A DNA stretch of 64,000 nt from positions 1 to 64,000 of the forward strand of contig NZ_FWZX01000021.1 in assembly GCF_900177295.1 (NCBI RefSeq). Reading direction: 5' to 3'. How positions within the stretch are numbered: the stretch's first letter is position 1; each line of letters begins with the position of its first letter. Made by a program: the position numbers and the translations under genes. This document shows, piece after piece, positions 35,425 through 44,144 of this stretch. This DNA is from Tistlia consotensis USBA 355. GTDB taxonomy: Bacteria > Pseudomonadota > Alphaproteobacteria > Kiloniellales > DSM-21159. The notes under the pieces were generated by a model that was not told the DNA's origin, did no database searches, and was given only the letters and a program-made list of their open reading frames with translations.

Positions 35425-36804
35425 CTAGAGGCCCCGGGCGACCTCCTCGACGGCGCCCCTGGTCGCCTCGACGATGCTGTCGGCCTCGGCCCGGGTCAGG
35501 CAGAGCGGCGGTGCGAAGCCCAGGATGTCGCCCTGCGGCATGGCGCGGGCGATGACGCCGCGCGCGAGCGTCGCGGCGGCGACCTTCGGGCCGACCTTGA
35601 GGGCCGGATCGAAGAAGGTCCGCGGCGCCTTCTCCCGGACGAACTCGACGGCGGCGAGCAGGCCGTCGCCGCGCACCTCGCCGACGATCGGGTGGCCGGA
35701 GAGGGCATCCGAGAGGGCCTTGCGGAAGTAGGCGCCGACCGTGGCGGCATTCTCGACCAGGCCGAGCCTGTCGATCAGCTGCAGGTTGGCGACGCCGGCG
35801 GCGGCGCAGAGCGGGTGGGCCGAATAGGTCCAGCCGTGGCCGATCGGGCCCAGCTGGTCGGAGCCCTGCTCCAGCACCTTCCAGAGCTTCTCGCTGACGA
35901 TCGTGCCGGACAGCGGCGCATAGGCGCTGGTCAGGCCCTTGGCGATGGTCATCAGGTCCGGCTCGAGGCCGTAGTGCTGGCTGCCGAACATCGTGCCCAG
36001 GCGGCCGAAGCCGGTCACCACCTCGTCGGCGATCAGCCAGACGTCGTGCTTCTTCAGCACCGCCTGGATCTTCTGCCAGTAGGTCCGCGGCGGCGGCACG
36101 ATGCCGCCGGTGCCGAGGATCGGCTCGCCGATGAAGGCGGCGATGGTGTCGGCGCCCTCGGCCTCGATCAGCGCCTCCAGGCGCTCGGCGCAGCGGCTCG
36201 CGAAGGCCTCCTCGTCCAGGCTCGCGTCGTCGCGGCGGAACCAGTAGGGCGCCTCGGTGTGCAGGATCGGCGCGCGCGGCAGGTCGAAGGCCTTGTGGAA
36301 CAGCTCGAGGCCGGTGAGGCTGCCGGTCATCACGCCGGAGCCGTGGTAGCCGCGCCAGCGCGAGATGATCTTCTTCTTCTCGGGCCGGCCGAGGATGTTG
36401 TTGGCGTACCAGACCAGCTTGATGTTGGTCTCGTTGGCGTCCGAGCCCGACAGGCCGAAGTAGACGTGGCTCATGGGGGCCGGCGCGCGCTCGATGATCA
36501 TCCGGGCCAGGGTGATCGAGGCCTCGCTGCCGTGGCCGGCGTAGGCGTGGTAGTAGGCCAGCTCCCTGGCCTGCTCGGCGATCGCCTCGGCGATCTCCTG
36601 CCGGCCGTAGCCGACGTTGACGCAGTAGAGCCCGGCGAAGGCGTCGAGGCTGCGCCTGCCGTCGCGGTCGACGATGTAGACGCCCTCGCCGCCGGTGACG
36701 ATCCGGTTCGGCGACTCGCCGCGGGCGTGGGCGCCCATCGCGGTCGAGGGGTGGAAGAAGTGGTCGCGGTCCCAGGCGTCGAGGGTGTCGCGGTTCTGCA
36801 GCAT
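35425..36804 (-). CDS. doeD: Class III aminotransferase, DoeD/Atf-like
   Basis: A 459-residue PLP enzyme. The cofactor pocket shows FGLSGSDANETNIKL, the Asp of LIADEVVTGFGR and the Schiff-base Lys in IAKGLTSAYAPLSG. It belongs to the omega-amino-acid:pyruvate group used in ectoine catabolism for diaminobutyrate transamination (DoeD, Atf). Assignment rests on the nearby M24 hydrolase and semialdehyde dehydrogenase, and on the main ectoine locus 8 kb away. Other omega-amino donors are possible. ATG 36804 has GGGAGA upstream. It is the last gene of a minus-strand group interrupted by repeats. Confidence 0.75.
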   Translation of the reverse strand: MLQNRDTLDAWDRDHFFHPSTAMGAHARGESPNRIVTGGEGVYIVDRDGRRSLDAFAGLYCVNVGYGRQEIAEAIAEQARELAYYHAYAGHGSEASITLARMIIERAPAPMSHVYFGLSGSDANETNIKLVWYANNILGRPEKKKIISRWRGYHGSGVMTGSLTGLELFHKAFDLPRAPILHTEAPYWFRRDDASLDEEAFASRCAERLEALIEAEGADTIAAFIGEPILGTGGIVPPPRTYWQKIQAVLKKHDVWLIADEVVTGFGRLGTMFGSQHYGLEPDLMTIAKGLTSAYAPLSGTIVSEKLWKVLEQGSDQLGPIGHGWTYSAHPLCAAAGVANLQLIDRLGLVENAATVGAYFRKALSDALSGHPIVGEVRGDGLLAAVEFVREKAPRTFFDPALKVGPKVAAATLARGVIARAMPQGDILGFAPPLCLTRAEADSIVEATRGAVEEVARGL

Positions 36805-36838
36805 GGCTGGTCTCCCGTTTCTTTGCGTTCTGGTCGGC

Positions 36839-36932
36839 GCTCCCACGCCCCTCGACAGGCTCGGGACGAAGCGACCGTTGGTGCTGGCTCCTACCTCTGC
36901 TTCGTCCCGAGCCTGTCGAGGGGCGTGGGAGC
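36839..36932. repeat. Perfect 34-bp inverted repeat (family 3, copy 1)
   Basis: Arms 36839-36872 and 36899-36932 are exact reverse complements over 34 bp (core CCTCGACAGGCTCGGGACGA) with a 26-nt loop starting GACCGTT. A second copy with the same arm and loop start lies at 42895-42987. It sits between the aminotransferase and M24 genes. Transcribed, it would make a very stable hairpin. Confidence 0.95.
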
Positions 36933-36982
36933 TGGAACGGCTAGCGGATGATCGGCACCGGGGCTGCCGGAAGCCGCCCTCG

Positions 36983-38215
36983 TCATCTGACGATCGGCGG
37001 CGGCTGTGTCAGGGTCAGGACCTCCGGTCCCTCCTCGGTCAGCAGCACGCAGTTCGAGACGAAGTGGTCGCCCTGCCCGGTGCCCATCAGCCAGGACAGG
37101 ATGTGGAAGGACATGCCGGCCCGGATCTCCAGGTCGGAATCGTGGCGCAGGCCGGTCACCGAGTTGCCGCCGGTCCAGGACGGCGGGAAGCCGATGCCGA
37201 CCAGGTAGCCGCAGTGGTGGCGGCGGTAGTGGGCGAGGCCGGCCGCGTCGACCACGGCCTGCCAGGCGGCATAGACCTCCCTGGCCTTCGCGCCGGGCTT
37301 CAGCGCGCCGAGCACGGCGTCGAAAGCCGCCGTGCAGGTCTCGGCCATGGCCAGCGACTCGTCGGGGGCCGCGCCCAGCCAGACCAGGCGGCCGAGCGGC
37401 GCGTGGTAGCGGGCGAAGCAGCCCGACAGCTCCAGGAACACCGCCTCGCCCTTGCGGTAGCGGCCCGCGCCCCAGGTCGTGTGCTCCTCGCCGAGCCGGG
37501 ACTGCGGCCGGATGAAGGGGCCGAAGCCGGGCAGCTGGCCGCCGGCCCGGATCATCGCCGCGACCGAGGCGGCGGCGACCTCGGCTTCCGGCGCGCCGTC
37601 GGCCAGGGCCTCGATGGCGGCGCCGGCGGCGACGTCCGACAGGGCGGCGGCGCGGCGCAGCAGCGCCTGCTCCTCGGCGCTCTTGACCCAGCGCAGCCGG
37701 TCGACCAGGCCGCCGACGTCGAGCCACTCGGCCTCCGGCAGGCCCTGCATCAGGCCCTGGGCGAGGCCGGCCGGCAGGCCGCTCGACCAGAGCTCCAGGC
37801 CGATCCGCGCCCTGCCCGAGACGGCCGCATCGACGGCGGCGACGGCCGCGCTGCTGGCCGTCTCGCCGCGCGTCCGGGCCGTGCCGCGGTCGGCGAGCAG
37901 GCGCAGGGTGACGTCGGCGGCGGTCTCGCTGTCGCCGTGGCCGGCGAAGGCAGCGTTGCGCACCTGGTTGGCGACGGTCACCCGCTCCATGGCGCGGGTC
38001 ACCAGGGTCATGGCGCCCTCGGCCGGGACGATCAGCAGGTGCGGCGCGAAGTAGCCCCAGTGGTCGAGGCCCGAGAGGTAGTAGATGTTCTCCGGCGTCG
38101 AGAGCAGGCAGAGGTCGAGGCCGCGCGCCGCCATCTCGGCGCGCACGGCCGCCAGGCGGCGCGCCAGCTCGGCCTCGGAGAAGGGCGCCGCGGGAGCGGC
38201 CTGCGGGTTGGGCAT
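36983..38215 (-). CDS. M24-family hydrolase, creatinase/ectoine-hydrolase-like
   Basis: A 410-residue pita-bread-fold protein with an N-terminal creatinase-like domain (about 15-160) and a C-terminal catalytic domain. The usual metal-binding Asp pair is replaced: FLELSGCFARYHAPLGR, as in DoeA and creatinases, so it should act without the dinuclear metal. His residues in RRHHCGYLVGIGF are kept. It is a distant paralog of DoeA at 45801-46982. Neighbours suggest a related step on ectoine or another cyclic amidine or amide. ATG 38215 with AGAAGG is preferred over GTG 38221. Confidence 0.82.
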   Translation of the reverse strand: MPNPQAAPAAPFSEAELARRLAAVRAEMAARGLDLCLLSTPENIYYLSGLDHWGYFAPHLLIVPAEGAMTLVTRAMERVTVANQVRNAAFAGHGDSETAADVTLRLLADRGTARTRGETASSAAVAAVDAAVSGRARIGLELWSSGLPAGLAQGLMQGLPEAEWLDVGGLVDRLRWVKSAEEQALLRRAAALSDVAAGAAIEALADGAPEAEVAAASVAAMIRAGGQLPGFGPFIRPQSRLGEEHTTWGAGRYRKGEAVFLELSGCFARYHAPLGRLVWLGAAPDESLAMAETCTAAFDAVLGALKPGAKAREVYAAWQAVVDAAGLAHYRRHHCGYLVGIGFPPSWTGGNSVTGLRHDSDLEIRAGMSFHILSWLMGTGQGDHFVSNCVLLTEEGPEVLTLTQPPPIVR

Positions 38216-38243
38216 CTGCACCTTCTCTATTCCCTCTCTCGCT

Positions 38244-38355
38244 CGTCATCCCCGCGAAGGCGGGGATCCATAGGGACTCTCGGCTCCGGCCTCTGCCCGT
38301 TCCGTAGGCGCCTGCGGTGCCTCCCCATGGATCCCCGCCTGCGCGGGGATGACGA
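38244..38355. repeat. Dispersed palindromic repeat, GGATCC/GTCATCC family (copy 2)
   Basis: The left arm begins CGTCATCCCCGCGAAGGCGG and ends GGATCCATAGG. The right arm is the near-complement (CCATGGATCCCCGCC, then GGGGATGACG). About 50 bp of unique DNA lies between. It occupies the gap between the dehydrogenase and M24 genes. Confidence 0.88.
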
Positions 38356-38388
38356 GGAGGGAGCGGCGGAGCAGAAGAGGACCGGCTT

Positions 38389-39903
38389 CTAAGCCACCTC
38401 CGAGCAGACGTACTTCAGCTCGGTGAAGGCCTCGAGGCCGGCGCGGCCGCCCTCGCGGGCCAGACCCGACTGCTTGACGCCGCCGAAGGGCACCGGGGCG
38501 CCGGTCACCTTGGTGCGGTTGACCGCGACCATGCCGTACTCCAGGGCCTCGACGACGCGGGCGATGCGCGCGCGGTCGCCGCTGTGCAGGTAGGCGATCA
38601 GGCCGTACTCGGTGGCGTTGGCCTTGGCGAGGACCTCCGCCTCGCTGTCGAAGGGGGCGAGGGCGGCGATCGGGCCGAAGGTCTCCTCGTTGAAGACCAG
38701 CGCCGCGTCGGGCACGTCCGCCAGCACCGTCGGCTCGAAGAAGCAGCCGCCCAGCGCGTGGCGCGCGCCGCCGAGCAGCAGCCTGGCGCCGCGCGCCGTC
38801 GCGTCCTCGACCTGTTCGGCCATCTTGGCGAGCGCGCGCTCGTGGATCAGCGGGCCGATCTCGACGCCGGGCTCCAGGCCCGGACCGACCTTGAGGTCCC
38901 GAACGCGCTCGAGGAAGCGGGCGAGGAAGGCCTGGTAGACCGGCCGCTCGACATAGATCCGGTTGGCCGCCAGGCAGTCCTGGCCGCTGGTCGCGAACTT
39001 GGCCGAGAGGCAGGACTCGACGGCGCGCTCCAGGTCGGCGTCGGCGAAGACGACGAAGGGGGCGTGACCGCCGAGCTCCAGGATCAGCTGCTTGACCGTC
39101 GGCGCGCACTGCTCGGCCAGCAGGCGGCCGATCTCGGTCGAGCCGTTGAAGGAGAGGGCGCGGACCCGCGTGTCGGCGCACCAGGCCGGCACGATCTCGG
39201 CGGCCCTGCCGGTCACGACGTTGAAGACGCCGGCCGGCAGCCCGGCGCGGTCGGCCAGCTCCGCCAGGGCGAGGGCCGAGAAGGGCGTCTCCGACGAGGG
39301 GTGGACGACGACGCTGCAGCCGGCGGCGAGCGCCGCCGCGGCCTTGCGGGTGATCATCGCGGTCGGGAAGTTCCAGGGCGTGACCAGGGCGGCGACGCCG
39401 ATCGGCTCGCGCCGCACCGCGGTCTCGGCGCCGGGCAGGTGGCTCGGCAGGCTCTCGGCCGAGACCCGGACCGCCTCCTCGGCATACCAGGCGAGGAAGC
39501 CGGCGGCGTAGTCGATCTCGCCCTCGGCCTCGGCGAGCGGCTTGCCCTGCTCGGCGACCATCAGCAGGGCGAGGTCGCGCCGGTTCGCGACGATCAGCGC
39601 GTGCCAGGCGCGCAGCAGCTCGGCGCGCTCCCTGGCCAGGCGTTTGCGCCAGGCCGGGAAGGCCGCCTGCGCCGCCGCCACGGCCGCGGTCGCTGCCTTT
39701 GCGCCCAGGGTCGGCACGCGCCCGACCAGGCAGCCGTCGGCCGGGTCCAGCACCTCCAGGGTGCCGGCGTCCCCGGCGGCGGTCCAGCGGCCGCCGATGT
39801 AGGACAGCTCGCGGAACAGCCGGCGGTCCGCGAGGTCCGGCTGGCCGCCGGCGCGCGCCGGGGCGGGGACGGAGCGGAGGGACGCGGTCGCGCTTGGGGC
39901 CAT
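38389..39903 (-). CDS. doeC: NAD(P)-dependent semialdehyde dehydrogenase, DoeC/Ssd-like
   Basis: A 504-residue aldehyde dehydrogenase. TPWNFPTAMITRK, the general base in LELGGHAPFVVF and the nucleophile in SGQDCLAANR are intact, followed by EETFGPIAAL. It is closest to succinate-semialdehyde dehydrogenases. In ectoine catabolism the equivalent (DoeC, Ssd) oxidises aspartate semialdehyde formed by DoeD, and the two genes lie in the same block here. It may also be a general succinate-semialdehyde enzyme. ATG 39903 has only a weak RBS. A repeat separates it from the M24 gene downstream. Confidence 0.8.
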   Translation of the reverse strand: MAPSATASLRSVPAPARAGGQPDLADRRLFRELSYIGGRWTAAGDAGTLEVLDPADGCLVGRVPTLGAKAATAAVAAAQAAFPAWRKRLARERAELLRAWHALIVANRRDLALLMVAEQGKPLAEAEGEIDYAAGFLAWYAEEAVRVSAESLPSHLPGAETAVRREPIGVAALVTPWNFPTAMITRKAAAALAAGCSVVVHPSSETPFSALALAELADRAGLPAGVFNVVTGRAAEIVPAWCADTRVRALSFNGSTEIGRLLAEQCAPTVKQLILELGGHAPFVVFADADLERAVESCLSAKFATSGQDCLAANRIYVERPVYQAFLARFLERVRDLKVGPGLEPGVEIGPLIHERALAKMAEQVEDATARGARLLLGGARHALGGCFFEPTVLADVPDAALVFNEETFGPIAALAPFDSEAEVLAKANATEYGLIAYLHSGDRARIARVVEALEYGMVAVNRTKVTGAPVPFGGVKQSGLAREGGRAGLEAFTELKYVCSEVA

Positions 39904-40086
39904 GACTCTGCCTCGTCTTCACGGGTGGAAAGCTGCACCGAGGCTAGGGCATGACCCGCCGAAAGTGCCGCTGAAGACCCCGGCCGGCGCCGAAGGAACC
40001 GCTGCGGAAGCGCCGGTTGCCGGTGGGATTTTCTGGCGGGATAGTGGCGGGGCTCGGCGACTCGGGCTCAGGCGAAAGGAAGCGGG

Positions 40087-40914
40087 ATGACGACCATCGA
40101 AGGCGAGGCGCGCACGGACGAGGTCGCCGAAGCGCTGCTCGCGATCCTCGGCACCGGCCGCCAGATCGTGCCGGTGACCCGGCGCCTGCCGGGCTTCGGT
40201 CTCGCCGAGGCCTACCGCGTCACGGACCGGATCCGGCGGTTGCGCGAGGCGCGCGGCGAGCGGCCGGTCGGGCGCAAGATCGGCTTCACCAACCGGACGA
40301 TCTGGGACGAGTACGGCGTCCACGCGCCGATCTGGGCGCCGGTCTACGACACGACGCTGCACGCGGTGGCGGAGGCCTGCGCGGGCTTCGCGCTGGCCGG
40401 CTTCGCGGAGCCGCGGCTGGAGCCGGAGATCGTCTTCGGCCTCGGCCATGCGCCCGAGCCGGGCATGGACGAGGCGGCGCTGCTCGGCTGCCTGGACTGG
40501 GTCGCCCACGGCTTCGAGATCGTCCAGTCGGTCTTCCCCGGATGGATCTTCGAAGCCGCCGACACGGTCGCCGCCTTCGGCCTGCACGGCGCCCTGCTGG
40601 TCGGGCCGCGCAGCCGGATCGAGCCGGGGCAGGGCGACTGGCTGGCCAGCCTCTCCGCCTTCGAGATCGAGCTGCGGCGCGACGGGGAGCTGATCGACCG
40701 CGGCCGCGCGGCCAACGTGCTCGACGGCCCGCTCTCGGCACTGAAGCACCTGGTCGGCCTGCTCGCCGAGGATCCGGTCAACCCGCCGCTCGCCGCCGGC
40801 GAGCTGGTCACCACCGGCACCCTGACCCGCGCCTTCCCGGTCGTGCCCGGCGAGCGCTGGCGGACGCGGCTCACCGGCGTGGCGCTGGGGGGAATCGAGA
40901 TCGCCTTCGTGTGA
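40087..40914 (+). CDS. 2-keto-4-pentenoate hydratase-like protein (FAH superfamily)
   Basis: A 275-residue member of the MhpD/HpaH group, which hydrate 2-hydroxypenta-dienoates in aromatic catabolism. Family landmarks are VGRKIGFTNRTIWDEYGV (about 62-79), LEPEIVFGL (metal-binding Glu) and LVTTGTLTRAFPV near the C-terminus. RBS AAGGAAG precedes ATG 40087. No aldolase or ring-cleavage gene is adjacent, so the pathway is unclear. It is divergent from the semialdehyde dehydrogenase. Confidence 0.85.
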   Translation: MTTIEGEARTDEVAEALLAILGTGRQIVPVTRRLPGFGLAEAYRVTDRIRRLREARGERPVGRKIGFTNRTIWDEYGVHAPIWAPVYDTTLHAVAEACAGFALAGFAEPRLEPEIVFGLGHAPEPGMDEAALLGCLDWVAHGFEIVQSVFPGWIFEAADTVAAFGLHGALLVGPRSRIEPGQGDWLASLSAFEIELRRDGELIDRGRAANVLDGPLSALKHLVGLLAEDPVNPPLAAGELVTTGTLTRAFPVVPGERWRTRLTGVALGGIEIAFV

Positions 40915-40935
40915 GGGGATTGCCTCCTTCCCCCC

Positions 40936-41110
40936 GTCATCCCGGGCGTTAGGCGAGCCCGAAAGCCGCGAGGCTTTCGGTGTGCGAGCCTTGCGACCCG
41001 GGATCCAGGGGCCAGGGGCACGGAGGTTCCGGCCCCTGGCCCCTGGATCCCGGATAGCTCGCTTTGCCAACGAAAGCAGAGCTTTCGGGCAAAGCGGCTT
41101 CCGGGATGAC
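40936..41110. repeat. Long palindromic repeat, variant of the GTCATCCCGG type
   Basis: GTCATCCCGGGCG on the left faces CCGGGATGACGA on the right, and CCAGGGGCCAGGGGC faces GCCCCTGGCCCCTGGATCCC in the middle. Each side also holds a CGAAAG..CTTTCG hairpin. It fills the gap between the hydratase gene and the convergent tetR. Confidence 0.85.
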
Positions 41111-41135
41111 GAGCAATGGAAAGGCTGGCGAATAC

Positions 41136-41777
41136 CTACCCGTCCCCCGCCGCCACCAGGTGCGCGCGCAGCATCGCCTTCAGCTCCGCCACCGCGGGCC
41201 CGCGCAGGCTGGTGTCGTCGTCGGCCTCCAGCAGGGCGGCGACGCGGATCATGTGCAGGGTGAGCGCGGCCAGCGCCGGGCGGCGGGCGGCCGGGACCGG
41301 CGGCACGGTGCCGGCGAGCAGCGCCTCGATGCCGCCGCGCAGGCGGGCGCGGGCGCGCTTCTTGGCCTGAGGGTCGATGTTGCGCCGCTCGCTCAGCACG
41401 ACGAAGGCGGGATGGGCCTCGAGGAAGGTGACGAGGCGGGCGAAGAGCCGGTCGACGGCGGCCTCCAGCGGCCGGCCGCGCGCCTCGGCGGCCAGGGCAT
41501 CGAGCATCTCGGCCAGGCCGGCGAGCTGGCGGGCGTGGAGCTCGGCGGCGAGCTGCTCCTTGGTCGGGAAGAACTGGTAGAGCGAGCCGATCGAGGCGCC
41601 GGCGCGGGCCGCGATCTCCGTCATGGTCGCGGCCTCGTAGCCCTGCTCGGCGAAGACCGCGACCGCGGCCTCGACCAGGGCGGCGACCCGCTCGCGGCCG
41701 CGCCGGCGCTGCGGCGTCCTGACCGGCCGCTCCTCCTTCTCGTCACTGCCGCTTGCTTTTTGTGAGGCCATGCTCAT
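41136..41777 (-). CDS. TetR-family transcription regulator
   Basis: A 213-residue repressor with an N-terminal helix-turn-helix (about 28-75: MTEIAARAGASIGSLYQFFP) and a ligand domain with a TetR_C_33-like helical region. It is divergent from the isochorismatase-DUF1330 pair with a 90-bp shared promoter that carries CTCAT repeats and TGAG-N6-CTCA, a possible operator. Two candidate ATGs (41777 and 41771) cannot be separated. The ligand is unknown. Confidence 0.88.
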   Translation of the reverse strand: MSMASQKASGSDEKEERPVRTPQRRRGRERVAALVEAAVAVFAEQGYEAATMTEIAARAGASIGSLYQFFPTKEQLAAELHARQLAGLAEMLDALAAEARGRPLEAAVDRLFARLVTFLEAHPAFVVLSERRNIDPQAKKRARARLRGGIEALLAGTVPPVPAARRPALAALTLHMIRVAALLEADDDTSLRGPAVAELKAMLRAHLVAAGDG

Positions 41778-41867
41778 ATACCGTCAACGTGAGGATGAAC
41801 TCATAAATCTCGCGGCCGGCTCCCGCCCGCTCGGGTCCCCGGGGCCGCCGCCAACCGGGAGTCCCTT

Positions 41868-42452
41868 ATGGACCTTCAGCTCGATCCTCGCAAAACCGCC
41901 CTGGTGCTCATCGACCTGCAGGGCGGTATCCTGGGCCTGCCGCTGGCGCCCTACGACCGAGCCGCCGTGGTTGGCGCGGCCGCCCGTCTCGGCCAGGCTT
42001 TCGCAGCCGCCGGCGCGCCGATCGTCACGGTGCGGGTCGGCTGGTCGGACGACCTCGGCGACCTGCCGCCCCAGCAGGTCGACCGGCCGATCGCCCTGCC
42101 GCCGGAGGGCATGACCGCGACCTGGTTCGAGCCGGCGCCGGAGATCGCGGCCCTGCCGGCGACCGCCTCGATCCTGAAGCGGCACTGGAGCGCCTTCCAT
42201 GGCACCGAGCTGGACCTGCAGCTCAGGCGCCGCGGCGTCGGGACTCTCGTGCTCGGCGGCGTCGCGACCAACTTCGGCGTCGAGTCGACGGCCCGCGAGG
42301 CCTGGCAGCACGGCTATGCCGTGGTCGTCGCCGAGGACGCCTGCAGCTCGCTCGGCGAGCCGCTGCACCGCTTCGCCGTCGAGTGGACGCTGCCGCGGGT
42401 CAGCCGCGTCCGCAGCGTCGCCGAGGTGACGACGGCGCTCGGAGCCGCCTGA
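41868..42452 (+). CDS. Isochorismatase-family hydrolase without the catalytic cysteine (YecD-like)
   Basis: A 194-residue cysteine-hydrolase-fold protein. Asp16 (LIDLQGG) and Lys (SILKRHWSAF) are present. The nucleophile position reads GGVATNFGVESTAREA, with Gly where nicotinamidases have Cys. It therefore belongs with the YecD/isochorismatase type, which needs no cysteine nucleophile, rather than with amidases. It is coupled by TGATG to the DUF1330 gene and divergent from TetR, its probable repressor. GGAG precedes the ATG. The substrate is unknown. Confidence 0.87.
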   Translation: MDLQLDPRKTALVLIDLQGGILGLPLAPYDRAAVVGAAARLGQAFAAAGAPIVTVRVGWSDDLGDLPPQQVDRPIALPPEGMTATWFEPAPEIAALPATASILKRHWSAFHGTELDLQLRRRGVGTLVLGGVATNFGVESTAREAWQHGYAVVVAEDACSSLGEPLHRFAVEWTLPRVSRVRSVAEVTTALGAA

Positions 42453-42745
42453 TGGCCCGCGCCTACGTGATCTCCGACGTCGCCTTCCGCGATCGCGCGG
42501 CGCTCGAGCGCTACCGGACGCTTGCCGCCGCCTCGATGGCCCGGCACGGCGGCCGCTACCTGGTGCGCGGCGGGCCGGTCGAGGCGCTGGAAGGCAGCTG
42601 GCAGCCGGCGGCCCTGATCGTCGTCGAGTTTCCGGACCGGCAGGCGGCGCAGGCCTGGTACCGCTCGCCGGACTACGCCGAGGCGCTGGCCTTCCGGGAC
42701 GCGGCCCTGTCGCGCGACCTGATCCTGGCGGAGGGGGTGGGTTAG
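42452..42745 (+). CDS. DUF1330 family small protein
   Basis: A 97-residue protein with the ferredoxin-like dimeric barrel pattern of DUF1330: AYVISDVAFRDRAALERYR at the start, GGRYLVRGG in the middle, and VEFPDRQAAQAWYRSPDYAE near the end. The biochemical role of the family is not established. Its start codon shares one base with the hydrolase stop (TGATG), so the two are cotranscribed and coupled. Confidence 0.9.
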   Translation: MARAYVISDVAFRDRAALERYRTLAAASMARHGGRYLVRGGPVEALEGSWQPAALIVVEFPDRQAAQAWYRSPDYAEALAFRDAALSRDLILAEGVG

Positions 42746-42767
42746 GGGCTTCCCTTCCCTGTCCGTT

Positions 42768-42869
42768 CGTCATCCGCGCGAAGGCGGGGATCCATAGGGA
42801 CTCGCGGGCCCGCAGCCGCCGGCTTCCCTGGCGATTCACCATGGATCCCCGCCTTCGCGGGGATGACGA
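42768..42869. repeat. Dispersed palindromic repeat, GGATCC/GTCATCC family (copy 3)
   Basis: CGTCATCCGCGCGAAGGCGG and the following GGATCCATAGG face CCATGGATCCCCGCCTTCGC and GGGGATGACG. It differs from the copy at 38244 mainly in the loop and lies downstream of the DUF1330 gene. Confidence 0.9.
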
Positions 42870-42894
42870 TCAAGGGGGGAGCAGGGACTGAAGT

Positions 42895-42987
42895 GCTCCC
42901 ACGCCCCTCGACAGGCTCGGGACGAAGCGACCGTTCGAGCCCGCTCCGCCCTTTGCTTCGTCCCGAGCCTGTCGAGGGGCGTGGGAG
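42895..42987. repeat. 33-bp inverted repeat (family 3, copy 2)
   Basis: The arms (42895-42928 and 42955-42987) repeat the 34-bp arm at 36839 except for the terminal base. The loop also begins GACCGTT. Together with the repeat just before it, most of the gap between DUF1330 and the cold-shock gene is repeat DNA. Confidence 0.95.
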
Positions 42988-43232
42988 GCGACCCTGGAAA
43001 AACGAGGAAAACAGCCGTCTTTCTCGTGTGCTCGCAAAATTAAATCGGGAAGATCAAATATTTCCCTTGCCATACGGTCACGGCCTGCCATCTCTTCACC
43101 GTTGAGATTCGGCCTGACGACTTGGCCTCGCCGCGACAAGCGCGCCTGACTGACGACCTCTCCAAAATCTCGATTCGCACGGCTGCGTTAGGCGCGGCCT
43201 GTCTACACTCGTTTCCAAAGGAAAACGCTCCC
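42988..43232 (+). promoter_or_regulatory. AT-rich upstream and leader region of the cold-shock gene
   Basis: About 245 bp with no gene. It is AT-richer than its surroundings and contains GGGAAGATCAAATATTTCCC (43047-43066), an imperfect palindrome, probably at or near the promoter. Cold-shock mRNAs usually have long structured leaders, which this spacing would allow. An open frame from 43122 into the gene is not supported, because the gene's own ATG has a good RBS. Confidence 0.45.
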
Positions 43233-43442
43233 ATGAACAAGGGAACCGTCAAGTGGTTCAACGCCCAGAAGGGCTTCGGCTTCATTCAGCCGGATAACGG
43301 CGGCAACGACGTCTTCGTGCACATCAGCGCCGTCGAGCGTGCCGGCATGAGCAACCTCAACGAGGGCCAGAAGGTGACCTTCGACGTGGTCGCTGATCGC
43401 CGCACCGGCAAGTCCTCGGCCGAGAACCTGCGCGCCGCCTGA
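43233..43442 (+). CDS. Cold-shock protein, CspA family
   Basis: A 69-residue single-stranded nucleic-acid-binding protein. [15 protein letters not shown] contains RNP1 (KGFGFI) and [11 protein letters not shown] contains RNP2 (VFVHI). It acts as an RNA chaperone in the cytoplasm. AAAGGAAAA precedes ATG 43233. A strong terminator at 43508 makes it a single-gene unit. Confidence 0.96.
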   Translation: MNKGTVKWFNAQKGFGFIQPDNGGNDVFVHISAVERAGMSNLNEGQKVTFDVVADRRTGKSSAENLRAA

Positions 43443-43507
43443 GGCGGTTGCACGCGACCAGCCTGCCGCAGCGCCCGGGCCTGGCCAGGCGCGGCGCGGA
43501 ATCGGAG

Positions 43508-43544
43508 CCCCGCGTCTGGTTCGCCAGGCGCGGGGTTTCCTTTT
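43508..43544 (+). terminator. Terminator of the cold-shock gene
   Basis: CCCCGCGTCTGG, TTCG tetraloop, CCAGGCGCGGGG (12 bp with one wobble pair), followed by TTTCCTTTT. This is the clearest intrinsic terminator in the window. Confidence 0.92.
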
Positions 43545-43649
43545 GCAGGGCGCGGAGCCGCAGCGTCGGGTAGCCGACCACCGGCCCCTGGCGTCGCGCA
43601 GGCAGGGGCCTGGTGCTCCGCGACCGGTTCGGCGCTAACCGGTTTGGCG

Positions 43650-43997
43650 CTATGCGACCTCGGAGTCCTCGGCCGGCTCGTCGGACTCGTCCGAGGCGTC
43701 TTCCTCCCCGGCCTCGTCCTCGTCGTCCGCAAGCTGCTCGTCCTCGATCTCGTCCTGCTCCGCCTCAGCCTCCGCTTCCCGGGCGGCCGGCACCCGCTCC
43801 CCGGGCGCCGCCCGCCGGCGGCCGAAGGCCGTGCGGCTGCCCATGCCCCGGGCGCCCCGGCCACCGGCCGGCAGCCTGGTCGCGGCGGGCTCGGCGCCGC
43901 AGCTCGGGCAGACATAGGATGTCTGATTCAGATCGTAGTACCTGCTCGCGCAGGCAGGGCAGATGTGCTTCGCGCCCCAGTCGGCTCTCGCCAGCAT
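43650..43997 (-). CDS. FYDLN-acid family zinc-ribbon protein
   Basis: A 115-residue protein of the TIGR02300/FYDLN_acid family. It has an N-terminal zinc ribbon (CPAC and CPSC around RYYDLN), a basic Gly/Arg linker and a very acidic C-terminal tail of Asp/Glu repeats (about 75-115). The family is restricted largely to Alphaproteobacteria and its function is unknown. I chose ATG 43997 (AAGGAAAT upstream) over a longer frame to 44108 that adds a non-family extension. Confidence 0.9.
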   Translation of the reverse strand: MLARADWGAKHICPACASRYYDLNQTSYVCPSCGAEPAATRLPAGGRGARGMGSRTAFGRRRAAPGERVPAAREAEAEAEQDEIEDEQLADDEDEAGEEDASDESDEPAEDSEVA

Positions 43998-44144
43998 TCG
44001 GCTTATTTCCTTATTCAAACGACAAATTATTGGAAATAAAGAGATGGGGGCCGAAAAATAATTTACAAGTGATGGTTGGAAATTCGGATCGTTCGCCGCG
44101 CTCGCCATCTGCGCGAATCCCGGCGCCCGGCGCCGGGCGGCGTG

